Source: Phlyctochytrium arcticum (lineage: Eukaryota; Chytridiomycota; Chytridiomycetes; Chytridiales; Chytridiaceae). Taken from it: 64,000 bases of DNA. The stretch spans positions 1,302,001-1,366,000 of the forward strand of contig JAHLKI010000005.1 in the NCBI GenBank assembly GCA_025602905.1. The letters are read 5' to 3'. The notes beneath the pieces were generated by a model. That model was not told where the DNA came from, did no database searches, and saw only the letters and a program-made list of their open reading frames with translations. Shown piece by piece: positions 11,752-21,844 of the stretch (position 1 is its first letter; each line of letters begins with the position of its first letter). The translations under genes and the position numbers were made by a program.

Positions 11752-13042
11752 ATGGCAGGCATGGCATTTCACCACCTGCTTGCCGTTCTCGCCATAGCAT
11801 TAGCCTTATGTGTTTACGTCTCGTCGGGTGCCCCTGCCGCGACCAGTCAAGGCCAGACTCGGCTCCTTGCCCATGTACCTCTCTCACAATCGTCTCCTGC
11901 CGACGCTAGTCGCAACGCAATTTCCAACCAAGTTGAAACTTCAAAATCGGAAAAATACCCCAAAACATCAACCATTTGCTCAAAGGCCCCTACATCACCT
12001 GGGGACCGACGATCAAACAAAGATGAGCTCACAGTGGCAAATTTTAATGCGGAATGGCTCTATATAAATGGAGGAACTGGAAGCTTCAGGTGCCCTGGTC
12101 GAAGCTGTCCCTGGAAAAACAGACAGATGGCTCTTCAACATTTCAATCACGTTGCTGTGGCCATCTCCGAAATGAATCTACCTGATGTTATTCATCTTTC
12201 GGAAGTGGAAGGCTGCGACGCTTTGGACGTTTTGATTGATGCATTGGAGAAGAATCATGGGGTTGGCTCTGGTCTTTACCGGGGCTACCTGGTTCCTGGT
12301 CGCGACACGGCGTTGGGGCAAAATGTCGGGTTTCTGACAAAGGTTGATCCTTTCGAGGATGTCATTCGCACCGATGATCGCGTACTGTACCCCATCAGTG
12401 GTAGTACTTGTGGTTTCTCACCGCCTGGGGCCCCCGCACGTCTCTATGGTGTCACCAAACACTACTTTGCTCGGCTTGAAGTGAATGGGATCCGGATTTT
12501 CCTTACCGGCAACCATTTTATTGCATACCCGGACAAGCCAGAGCGATGCGAAAAGGTATATTCACGACAGGATGATTTTGTTAGGCGTAACTAATACCCC
12601 GGGATTATAGCGTGAAGCTCAAGCATCCATTATCTCCAACAACATTAAAACTCATTTGAACAGGAACAACGGAGACGAAGTCATCGTTCTGGGTGACTTG
12701 AATGATTACGACGAAGAAATTGTCGATGCTGCAGGTGCAGTCGATCAACCCATTAGCCGTGCACTCCGCCTACTCCGCGGATCTACGGAGCCCCCACTTT
12801 ACAATGTGGCCCACCACTGGCAAAACCTCACAGAGCGATATTCGAACTGGTATGACCGCAACCATAACTGCGTCGATGACGGTGGCGACGAGCACGTTTT
12901 GATAGATCACGTCCTGGTCAGCAAAGGATTAAAGTCTCGCTTGGTGGAGACGTATGCTTTGCATTCGTATAAACAGTTTTGTGGGACACTAAACTCTGAC
13001 CACTGGCCAATATTTGCCAGATTTGATGTTCGGTCTCGTTGA
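11752..13042 (+). CDS. secreted endonuclease/exonuclease/phosphatase-fold nuclease
   Basis: 411 residues in two exons (11752-12555, 12611-13042). Starting at the ATG at 11752 gives a clear signal peptide (hydrophobic run after MAGMAFHHLL, Ala/Ser/Gly end near residue 30). The mature protein has the ordered motifs of the EEP superfamily: NFNAEWL (metal-site Asn), LSEVEG (catalytic Glu), TGNHFIAYP (His), VLGDLNDYDE (GDxN motif) and NSDHWPIFARF (terminal SDH). All catalytic residues appear intact. This suggests an extracellular or vacuolar DNase/RNase or phosphodiesterase; the substrate cannot be told from sequence. Bacterial-type secreted nucleases share this plan, so horizontal origin is possible but unproven. 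Confidence 0.82.
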
Positions 13043-13485
13043 TTGCTTTCTGTACAGCCCTTTGATACACACTTTCTTTGTAAATCCTTATGGACGAAGC
13101 GTGTAACTACCCATTTGTTAACACATTCAAGTTTGAATCAATGCCCAGATGAAATCCAAGACTGCGCATTTCTTGCTTACGTGAGGAAAGCGGGGGAGAC
13201 TCCGACTGGGCCATCTTTTGGTGAAAATAAATAGTGACTCCATTTTGTGCGGGGAGGACCTCTTCCAAGGCCATAAAACTTGTATTTTGCATTCCTGGAA
13301 TCTGATTTCGAAACGGAAAGTGTGTGTTCTCTCATCTAACAAACCGCTAATCCCCAAATAAACGTGACATCAACAAACAATAAAGGTTGCACTCACCGCC
13401 AAGAACTGCCAAGACCCCTTTTTGCATATCTCGTCAAACCGACTATCTTCGAAAAAACGTTCACCACTCCTGAACATCAGTAAAA
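13043..13485. other. intergenic, no gene seen
   Basis: Region between the nuclease terminator area and the YSC84 start codon. It should hold the nuclease 3' UTR and the YSC84 promoter; no other coding or RNA signal was seen. Confidence 0.5.
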
Positions 13486-14715
13486 ATGGGCAAAATCTCA
13501 GCACCGCATATGCCAAATATCGCCAAGGTTGGGAAAGCCACCATCCATTCACCTATGCCGGATGGTCTTGCTACCGACTTGGGAAGGGTCACCTCGATAC
13601 TGGAGCACTTTATCAAGGGCACGAATCAAGTCGATGCTGCGCTCATTCCACCCAAGATTATTGCCAATGCCAAAGGGTAGCGTTCGAAGAGAGCAATGTG
13701 TCAAATCACGTCGCTCCAGCGAAGACTAAACTCTTGCGTAACAGAATTGCCGTGATTACCATACTCAAGGCCGGATTCTTGTGGACGGGTCGGGCAGGCT
13801 CGGGGGTGGTCGTAGCTCGCCTACCTGATGGCAGGTGGTCTGCACCGTCGGCGATCGCAGCTGTGGGCGCCGGATTTGGAGCTCAAATCGGTGCATCATT
13901 GACGGACTGTGTCTTTATTTTGAACAATGAATCAGCGGTCAAAGCGTTTTGCCACTCGGGAAATGTGACGCTTGGAGGAAGCATGGGTGTCGCGGCAGGG
14001 CCAAAAGGTCGCACTGCAGAGGCTGCTGGATGTAAGTTTTTTTCGACTTGTTATTCCCGCGACCTCATCTAACATGGCGCTTGGGGACCCTTTAGCCATT
14101 GTCAACCTGGCCCCCATCTACTCTTATTCGAAATCCAAGGGACTGTTCGCAGGCGTATCTCTGGAGGGTTCGGCCATTGTGACTCGAAACGACGCCAATC
14201 GCACCCTCTACGGCCGCAAAGTGACCGCAAAGGAACTTCTCACCGGCGAAGTGCCACCTCCAGTAGAGGCAGAGTCTTTATACCGTGTCCTGAACTTCAA
14301 GTTTTCCAATATGGGTACTGGAGTCATGGTTCAGCACCCAGTAGCAAGCCGAGGAAACTCCCTCAATCGAGTGGGAACCGCCAACGGAGCTCCAGCACTC
14401 AAGCCCAAACCGGGCAGCGCAGGAATAGCTGGATCACCCCTGGCTCAAACTCAACAAGTATCACAATCACTACCATCCTCAGCATCAACTAAACGTGCAC
14501 CGCCTGTACCCCCCTCCGCGGCTGCTGCCGCCTCTCAGTCCGGACAAACAGCCACTGCGCTTTACGATTATGCGGGGGAGCGGCCAACCGATCTGTCTTT
14601 CAAGCGTGGGGACCGTATAACTATTACAAAAGCCGGGGGACCATCGGACTGGTGGTCGGGAACTCTGAATGGCAAAGCGGGAGACTTCCCCGGCAACTAT
14701 GTAGAGATGATATGA
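13486..14715 (+). CDS. YSC84: YSC84/SH3YL1-type lipid-binding SH3 protein
   Basis: 365 residues in three exons (13486-13676, 13745-14031, 14096-14715). The N-terminal SYLF/YSC84 domain (residues ~20-260) binds phosphoinositides and actin: ILKAGFLWTGRAGSGVVVAR, DGRWSAPSAI, GNVTLGGSMGVAAGPKGR, IYSYSKSKGLFAGVSLEGSA and DANRTLYGRKVTAKE. After a Pro/Ser/Ala-rich linker comes a C-terminal SH3 domain (ATALYDYAGERPTDLSFKRG; DWWSGTLNGKAGDFPGNYVE). This is the arrangement of yeast Ysc84/Lsb3 and animal SH3YL1, which act at endocytic actin patches. Confidence 0.93.
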
Positions 14716-14937
14716 ATTCCAGATTTTCTTTGGCGTCTCTTTATTGTCGAGGCCTTTTTACTTTCCTGATAGATATTTGTGGGGTATACATATATTTTTT
14801 CTTCAACACGTGACGATTGATGCCGTCTGTTTACCGTGGGAACTTTGTCCTTTTGCTAAACAATTGTTGTTGCCAAAAAACACAGTAAATGTCGAGTATC
14901 CAAACAGAGTTAAATACATTAAAGTGGAATGAATGAG

Positions 14938-16705
14938 TTACAATAAACCCTGTCGCTTCAGATCTGTGGAATGAAATAAAGAATGAGCCACACGCCCCGC
15001 CTATGCAAATCCTTCTGAGCGTACCTTCATATGTCTTTTTATTGAAGACATTACCATCTGCATCCTCAAACTCCTCCATAATGTCTTCACGGAACTGCTC
15101 AACCTTTGAGCCGTCCTTCAACTTCTCCCAAACTAAACAATGAAAAGTTAAGATGGGAAATGGGGGGAAACGAATCATTCAGTCACTTACGTGCATATGC
15201 ATCCTCGATACTTGTGATCTCATGGAAATGTCGTGTATTTGTGATACCCAAGCACCGCATGCCATGTGCATGTCGCCACTCTTGAAAATGCCGATCAAAA
15301 GCTTTACGCCCCATGTACACGTAGTTCCCACAAATTTCACAAGGGTATTCGACTCCGAGGCCGTGAAGCTTGTAAAGCCAATACGGAATAGGCTTGCCGT
15401 CCCATCCCAGTGGGAGTTTGAGAGGATTATATATCTTTTCTGTATCAGATTCGGGGTCGCTGTCAGAGAGATCAACTTCTTCTTCCGCATCTGCCACCTA
15501 AGAAAACGGAGCCAGGTCAATCAAACCCAAAATCAGTCTTCACAATCAGGTAATCCTACCAGTTCTTCAGTCGTAAGTGTCTGCTTCCGTTCAACATGCG
15601 CCTTGGTTTCCTCCCGCTGCGTTTCCAATTCCTTCGTGTACGCCCGCACAATGGTTTCCATTTTAGCAATATCTTTCAGCTTATCCCGCTCCGCCCGCTC
15701 TTTTCGCTCTCTGGCCTCCAGGCGAGCCTCAGCGCTTATCTCGGTAACCCCCTTGGCAACCAGTGCAGCAGCAGCTTTTTTATGCTTCTTACTCGTCAGA
15801 TGAGCGGAGTACACTGTCTGTTTGCTGTATTGTTTGTTACCTAGGAAAGTAGAGTCAGATCACAGTCACCAAGTGGGACGTGTCGTGAACAAGCTTTTGC
15901 CTTACATGCTACACAAAATAGTGCTGCCTCCGCGTCGCCATTTGTGTCAGACTGTTGCGCAGAACGCTCCCATCCTTTCAGCGTCCCTCGCTCCCATTCC
16001 TCATCAAAACGTTTCACCGCATCCGTCCGTACTTTGTCGGCATCAAACAGTGGTAGTGCTCGCTGGAAGAACCCCTCGAAATAGGTCTGAAGCGAGTTCA
16101 GATATTTGGTATACATGAGTGTTTCTTTCGTTTCCCGTGGGATAGTCTCAAATCTGAAGAACTGGTCGAGGTATTTCAAGTAGTTGACTTTGGGTGCCTT
16201 CTCGAGATTGACGTATTGCTCAAAGATTTCGTGCAAATCAAAATATTTGCCCAGCGATTCTTCACCCGAGAACATGTTCTCCAACTCTGAATATACAGTT
16301 TTAATGGCGATAAGCAATATGCCGTTGCCGAATAAACAAACCTTGCTCCTCCACCTCTGCGTCTCGATCAATTCCCAACTCCGTTCCCGTCTCCGCAATG
16401 CCCCCCGGGTACCTCCGATGCCAATCTTTTATCGCCCTCAAACGTCCATAGAACTCTGAAAAGTCTTGACTCCCGCTTGTTATCGCCCGAATTTCCTCTT
16501 GCCGGGTTCCCTCTTCGTCCACATACATGTCCAATAGTGCTTGAGAGCGGGATTGTATCTGGGCCAGCAATTTGTCCACTCGATGCTCCGTCATTAGTCG
16601 TTCTTTCTGACTCTTGAGAGGATGCAAGAGTTGTCCCACGGTAGCTTCCTCAAGACGCTCCACATCCTCGTGCGCCTTGCGCTGGAGTTCCAACGGCGAA
16701 TTCAT
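14938..16705 (-). CDS. SF3A3: splicing factor 3A subunit 3 (Prp9/SF3A3)
   Basis: About 500 residues on several exons. SF3A3 is part of the SF3a complex that joins U2 snRNP to the branch site. Visible in order: N-terminal helix with [55 protein letters not shown], the small matrin-like zinc finger (FCVAC...[15 protein letters not shown]), the coiled middle with [17 protein letters not shown], and the C-terminal zinc finger ([51 protein letters not shown]). The last short exon (around 14938-14963) gives the nearly invariant tail DLKRQGLL. It is divergent from COX19. Its SF3a partner-like gene lies only 4 kb away. Confidence 0.95.
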
Positions 16706-16886
16706 TGCGGGATCAGATCAGCTGGTTCTGTCGTTTACTCCACTACAATGTAGGTCGAAGAATACTAGTCAAACTCGTTCCAAAGCGTCCGTATCTCGTT
16801 TCCGCTAGAATATGCTGCACCTTTTGTCGATAATCTGAGGCTCCTGCTCGCCTGCCGTATATAATAGTTTGGTGAGCCTTGCAAAT

Positions 16887-16932
16887 GCACAAATCCTGGC
16901 ACAAATCCAGGCACAAATCCTGGCACAAATCG
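16887..16932. repeat. 12-bp tandem repeat, about 4 copies
   Basis: Unit gcacaaatcctg repeated with one- or two-base variation (ctg, cag, ctg, then gtc) in the shared upstream region of SF3A3 (-) and COX19 (+), within the 394-bp gap 16706-17099. It carries no gene; on the minus strand it would read as a Pro-Gly-Phe-Val tetrapeptide repeat, which I regard as incidental. It could act as a protein-binding array or be a plain minisatellite. Confidence 0.85.
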
Positions 16933-17099
16933 TCCATCCTCGTTGCGCAGCACTCCATTAGTTACTATGCCAACTCATGACAAAACTCAGATTTCGCAAG
17001 ATTTGGGATTTCTCGATTTCTCCGGATTTCTCTGACCGGCAGCTCCTCCAGCACTCCTCAATACAATCCTAGAAACAACACCCCGGAAAACTCGCTACA

Positions 17100-17462
17100 A
17101 TGTCTATGGGATCATCTTGGCAACGATTCTCCAGGCCAGATCCTCCAGAACGGGGCGCCTTCCCGCTTGATCTCAACGGCGATTGTCAAGACCTCGTCAA
17201 AGAATACCTCAAATGCGTCAAGTCCGCAAAAGGCGATAACCCAAAGTGCAAGCCATTAGCCAAGGCATATTTGAAATGCAGAATGGATCAGTGAGTAGAA
17301 AAACGGGTCTACAGTTTTGCGTTTACTTGACTTTTCTTTATGTGTAGCGGTTTGATGACGAGAGACGCTTTTGAAAATTTGGGTTTCCGGGAAGAGGAGA
17401 GTTCCAGTACTCCTGCTCCTTCATCACCAACAAAAGACACAGGCGCTTCGAAAAAACCATAG
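17100..17462 (+). CDS. COX19: COX19, copper/cytochrome oxidase assembly factor
   Basis: 101-residue intermembrane-space protein in two exons (17100-17290, 17348-17462). The two CX9C motifs of the CHCH fold are both complete: [11 protein letters not shown] and [11 protein letters not shown]. The family lead [15 protein letters not shown] and the tail RDAFENLGF identify Cox19, which supports metallation of cytochrome oxidase with Cox11. Substrate of the Mia40 import route (family knowledge). The last ~25 residues are a Ser/Thr/Pro-rich extension. Confidence 0.95.
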
Positions 17463-17651
17463 GCAGAAACCCTCGGATACCACAAAAACTTTGTATATAT
17501 AGAAGCCGCGTAGGTAGTGTAAATAGTCGTTCATGAAATAGAACCAAGGTGACGTCAAAAGTTCAATAGCGAAGAAGCAGTCGCGAAGGAGGAATATGTA
17601 CAACAGAGAGAGAGAGGGAGAGAGGAATGGAGGGATATACGAACCGTAATA
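17463..17651. repeat. AG-rich simple repeat in shared 3' region
   Basis: The short tail-to-tail gap between COX19 and SLY1 contains a GA/GAGG tract around 17605-17630. Nothing else is visible. Confidence 0.6.
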
Positions 17652-20330
17652 TCAAGAACGGACGGGTGACTGCGCAGAAGCGCTGGACCCGCTTCCACCT
17701 CCACCAAGCACCTCCAATTGCTTCAGGAACTCTTGTGGTGACACAATTTCTGTAGATCCATACGTGATGCGACGTTTTTGAAGAGATGCGCGCTGAGGAG
17801 GGGCCAAGAAAAGTTAATAATAGAGCCGGCTTACAAATACAGGTTTAAGACATACCTGTGTAAACTCCACCAAGTTTTGATATTCCAGATAGTTTCCTCC
17901 CCCAACGACAAAGACAATAGCCTCGCTAAAAGGAGTCTTGCCTCGACCTTGCCCAGGTCCTTTTGGAACTGTCTGACCTCGTGGCAGCTTGGGGTCAAGG
18001 TACAGAAACTCTTCCATCTCTGGTGTCTCCCGGTGGTCCATCAGATTTTCGACTATTCGGGTTGCTGGGGCCTCTTTACGAACTGGCAACAAATTCTTTA
18101 CTCCGGATACAAGATTCTCAAAATGATTTGAAACGCCGGCATCTTTCAGATGGTCGGTAAGCTATCAGAGTTTTGATGTTAATATTGGGAGGCAAGTGGC
18201 GTTCATGTTGGAACTCACCTTCGATCCTATTGAGGTAAAGCGTCCAAGAAGATCGTTTGCCGCCGATGGTTGACTTGAGGGGATTTGGGTCGCAGCGGCC
18301 ATACGGGAGAAGGCTCGAACTCTGAAAGAGTTGGCGTCAGCGTGTTTTCGCTGTCGGTCTCGCCGTCACTATACTCACTGCTGTAGATATTTCAGGGCTC
18401 CTGTTGGACAGCCGGCAGCCGCCATAGCTGTTTCGTATTCGGCCAAATCTTCTTTTGAAACTCCTTCGACGGACAGATAGTGGAAACTGATCAATCGAAG
18501 CTTATCATCCGTGGTTTTCTTTGGGTCTCGGATGATTTCCAAAATGTTTGCTTTTGTCTGCCGAAAATCATCAATAGTGATCAAGCATGATTCTAAATCT
18601 TTTGTTGTATACCTGCTTGGTGATGGCCTCTTCTATAGCGAAAAATTGATCCAGATGCCGCTCTTGAATAGTTCTTAAAAGGGACGTAGCAATGTTCATG
18701 TGCATATCCAAAAGACGCTTTCGTTCCGTGAGTTCAGGCAATTGCTTGATGGCAGATGTGAGCCCTTTTGCACCACTGGAAAAATCACTATCGAAGGGGC
18801 GTTAGGCCAACACAAGAAATCCAGCAAATATGGGTCACTTACTTTGGGTCGATTTCCTCCAATGAATTGGCACCACATGATTTGGTGACGAGATCAACGT
18901 CAGTCTTGTAACGATTTATTTCACCGTCCACATCCTCTGGAAAAGGCGATTGATAAATATCAGGAATGCAACGAGGTGGAGAAGTCTTTAAGCGGTCGGT
19001 ACCTGCAACTTGTGGGAACGGGTTTGCGGCATTCTTTTTCCAGAAAAAGTCGTTTACATCAATGTCAAATGTTTTTCGCTTCTTTTGACCATTCTCTTCC
19101 TCCTATAATATCCATCATCACCACCAGCTTCACATCAAAAATGAGTTCCTGAAACATACCACAACAGTCACACGATTCAGCTTCATATCAAAGATGTCAT
19201 GGACAAGGGTTGCATATGTCCAGGTATGGCTCAGCATAATAGCGAGATCCACATTTCTGTCCAGCAAAATGAGAAGCGGCCGAGATAGATTCCGGCCACC
19301 ACTCTCCGTAAACAGATTTGCTCGCGTATTCAAGAGATGATCTCGTAACCGGGCCTCCAACTTTGTCGCCACAACCTCTGCCGCGTTGCCGCGCTGACTG
19401 CGAATGATCGGAACCACACCGAGGGTGACAAGAACTGAGAATAGTGATGCGACAATCTTGTCAATAAGTGCTTCTATTTGAGATTCAGCGGAGGAAGGGT
19501 TGTTGAGCAGTTGATATGAGTTATTCATTTGCAAGGAAAAGAGATTCTGGTCCAGACACACATAGTCGAGATATTGGTCGTAAACCTTCAAGTATGTGTC
19601 AGATATCGCGAATTATTTGCGCATAATCGCGTGCCAGCAAACCTGAGCAATGTCCGATGCAGCGCCTGTCGAGGCCGCGCCTGACGCAAGGTCTTCCAGC
19701 AGAGGCCTTGGTACTGTTGAAAGGAAATTGAGGTAATATGTCTCGTATAAACCTTTGCCGAAATCCTAGATTGGAAACACGGGATAAGTCCCTGTTATCA
19801 CATCAAGATAATCTAACGCTACCTCAGTGATTCGCTGGATGTTTTCCGCGGTGGGTTGTACTAGGTAGAGTGCGGGAACATCAGGGATAGGAAGACGCTC
19901 GCTATATAACGGCCTACACCAGGAAACCGCATGTTAGGGCCAATCCTTCCCACTGCCATCAGATAGAAATGCCTCTCTTTCCATCACGTACATATGGACC
20001 GTCACCCCCTGCTCTCTCAACTCGTTTACTTTGATGAGCGGTGAAATGACATCCTGACCGAGTTTGTCATAGATGAGAACTTTCCATACTGGCTCAGAGA
20101 TGGCCAGTGGCGTGCTCGGTATATTGGAGGAAGTCGCTGATACAATCGCGCCGGACCCATTATCACTGGTTACGTCCTTGTGGTTCAGGTTTAACAGAGT
20201 GTAGATGGCATCTTTGGTCGGCAACAACAGTAAACTGGATCAATCAAAAGTCCAAAGAAAAAGTCAGGCAACCGCGTAGTCCTGTACCCGTACCTTTCTG
20301 CAACTCTCGAAGTGACTTGTTTCCGCTCAT
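17652..20330 (-). CDS. SLY1: SLY1/SCFD1, Sec1/Munc18-family SNARE regulator
   Basis: SM protein for ER-Golgi and intra-Golgi fusion that binds the syntaxin Sed5. The start at 20330 (MSGNKSLRELQK) splices through an AAG acceptor to DAIYTLLNLNHK, then VWKVLIYDKLGQDVISPLIK. Further exons carry LLEDLASGAASTGAASDIAQ, QNLFSLQMNNSYQLL, LVTLGVVPIIRSQRGNAAEV, RPLLILLDRNVDLAIMLSHT and, near the end, EAIVFVVGGGNYLEYQNLVE. The terminal exon reads YGSTEIVSPQEFLKQLEVLG and then a Gly/Ser tail to TGA at 17652. The IVFVVGGGNYxEYQNL stretch separates Sly1 from Vps33, Vps45 and Sec1. At least seven introns. It is divergent from the acetyltransferase gene (225 bp). Confidence 0.93.
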
Positions 20331-20555
20331 TTGTAAGTCTCTGCTGATCTTGTTCTGTTGTTCAAGGTGTCGACGTGTCCCAAGTTCAAGCGACAGCAGA
20401 GCGTTGGCCAATTCTGCTTAAATGAGAAATGACCACCGTGTCACTTTTAGCCTGGGACTTGTTTGAGGATTTGAGCATTTTGGATCTGATCTTGGAGAGA
20501 CATAAGCCAATCAGTGCAGAGTGTTGGCCAACGACCCCGGCCTCATCGCAAACAA

Positions 20556-21292
20556 ATGTCTTCTGCCTACGGAACCTTGGCGCCGCGAGCGTCGTCCACT
20601 CCCCTCCTATTACCCGAACTCGTAACACTGAAAAATGGAGCCCAAGCAACCTTGGAAGAGGTCGATAGCACCGATTCCATTCTGATTGCCCAAATGCGGC
20701 AATTTCTAAATGATGAGATTGCCGCTGGGGATACATACCCTCAGGTAATTGTGCTTTAGACCTACTATAGAACCATTTCCTCACATCGCTTTGGGCAGGA
20801 ATTGGAATTGGATGAAGCAGGATTTGCGGCATACTTTTTATCGGCAAACGCCTTTGTGCTGAAAAGTACTGGCTCGGGAGATATCCCCCCCGGCGAGCCT
20901 CTGGGCGTTTTCTACATCAAGCCCAACTTTCCTGGCCGTTGCTCTCATGTAACGTCCTTGATGTTTGTCCTATAGATTTCGCCGCACCGCTTACACCTTT
21001 GATTCAGATTTGCAATGCTGGCTTTATCGTCTCTCCGAAATACCGATCACGGGGCGTAGGTACCGCCCTGGCTCAATCCTTTCTTCGCCTCGCTCCCCTC
21101 CTCCACTACCGCGCCGCCATGTTCAACCTCGTCTTTACGTCCAATACGAGTTCGATTCGGATCTGGGATAAACTTGGGTTTCAAAGGATTGGACGCTTGC
21201 CGCGGGCTGGGAGACTCTTACAAGCGGATGGTTCGGAAACGTACACGGATGCTATTATGTACTATTACGACTTTTGCAAAGATCAGAATTAA
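20556..21292 (+). CDS. GNAT-family N-acetyltransferase, MPR1-like
   Basis: 207 residues in three exons (20556-20744, 20799-20948, 21008-21292), all phase 0. The fold motifs are present: LGVFYIKPNFPGRCSHV, CNAGFIVSPKYRSRGVGTAL (acetyl-CoA pyrophosphate loop RSRGVG), then MFNLVFTSNTSSIRIWDKLG and FQRIGRLPRAG. The run GRCSHVCNAGF followed by FNLVF.N..S.RIWD.LGF is the pattern I know from yeast Mpr1, which acetylates toxic proline analogues and lowers oxidative stress. The substrate here is inferred only; a different small-molecule GNAT is possible. Confidence 0.8.
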
Positions 21293-21401
21293 ACATGTCC
21301 TGAAAAAGGTTCTGTTGCGCACCGAGTTTACGTGAAGTGTTGAAATTTCACATGGGCGAAAAATCGTTGATCGTTCGGAGAAGCGACAGTGATAACAAAT
21401 A

Positions 21402-21530
21402 GATCAACTTTCGATGGCAGGGGAGAGACCTACCTGGTTTTAATTGGCAACGGAGAATTAGGGTTCGATTCCGGATAGGGAGCCTGAGAAACGGCTACCA
21501 CATCCAAGGAAGGCAGCTGGCGGGCAAAGT
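21402..21530 (+). rRNA. 18S rRNA fragment (non-functional, ~130 bp)
   Basis: The sequence from atcaactttcgatggcagg through gggttcgattccgg, agcctgagaaacggctacca and catccaaggaaggcagc matches, in order and without large gaps, a conserved stretch in the 5' third of eukaryotic 18S rRNA, with scattered substitutions and loss of similarity on both sides. Real rDNA would continue for 1.8 kb; here it starts and stops abruptly between protein genes. I therefore read it as an inserted or captured piece of rDNA, not a gene. Identity looks like roughly 80-90 percent by eye. Confidence 0.85.
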
Positions 21531-21844
21531 CCTAGCACAGACAAAACGATGGGTGACGGACCTTAACTGCTCGGCCAGCAACTGCTTCTTTCCCTTGGTC
21601 CTTGGGTGGAGCATCGATGGGGTCTCGGCCCCCACGGATTCCGGGAAACCGAGTGCGTTTTACGCCCGCAGAAGCACCAAAGTAGACGTTGATATCTATA
21701 GAGTTTAATCAAGTTTTATGTTGTTGGTCTGCTTTTACGCGTCAGTATAGTTTGCTAGTGTATAATTCTGATACAGTGAGTGGTTCATGTTGTGAAATAA
21801 GTTATAGAAATACAAATTTGAAATGAGTTGTTGGAGGCTGGATT
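21531..21844. other. GC-rich spacer with a short minus-strand open frame
   Basis: Follows the 18S fragment. On the minus strand 21699-21547 is open and reads like protein (NVYFGASAGVKRTRFPG, then RDPIDAPPKDQGKEAVAGR), and the frame could splice into the antisense of the 18S piece. I do not recognise a family and do not call a gene. The last ~150 bp are AT-rich and look like 3' flank of the CSC1 gene. Confidence 0.35.

Noticed and set aside
11340..11762. 140-codon minus-strand frame overlapping the nuclease start
   Set aside because: Overlaps the signal-peptide exon of a clear gene and has no recognisable domain.
12556..12610. Stop in the nuclease frame as evidence of a pseudogene
   Set aside because: A 55-nt GT-AG intron removes it and restores the GDLND and SDH motifs in frame.
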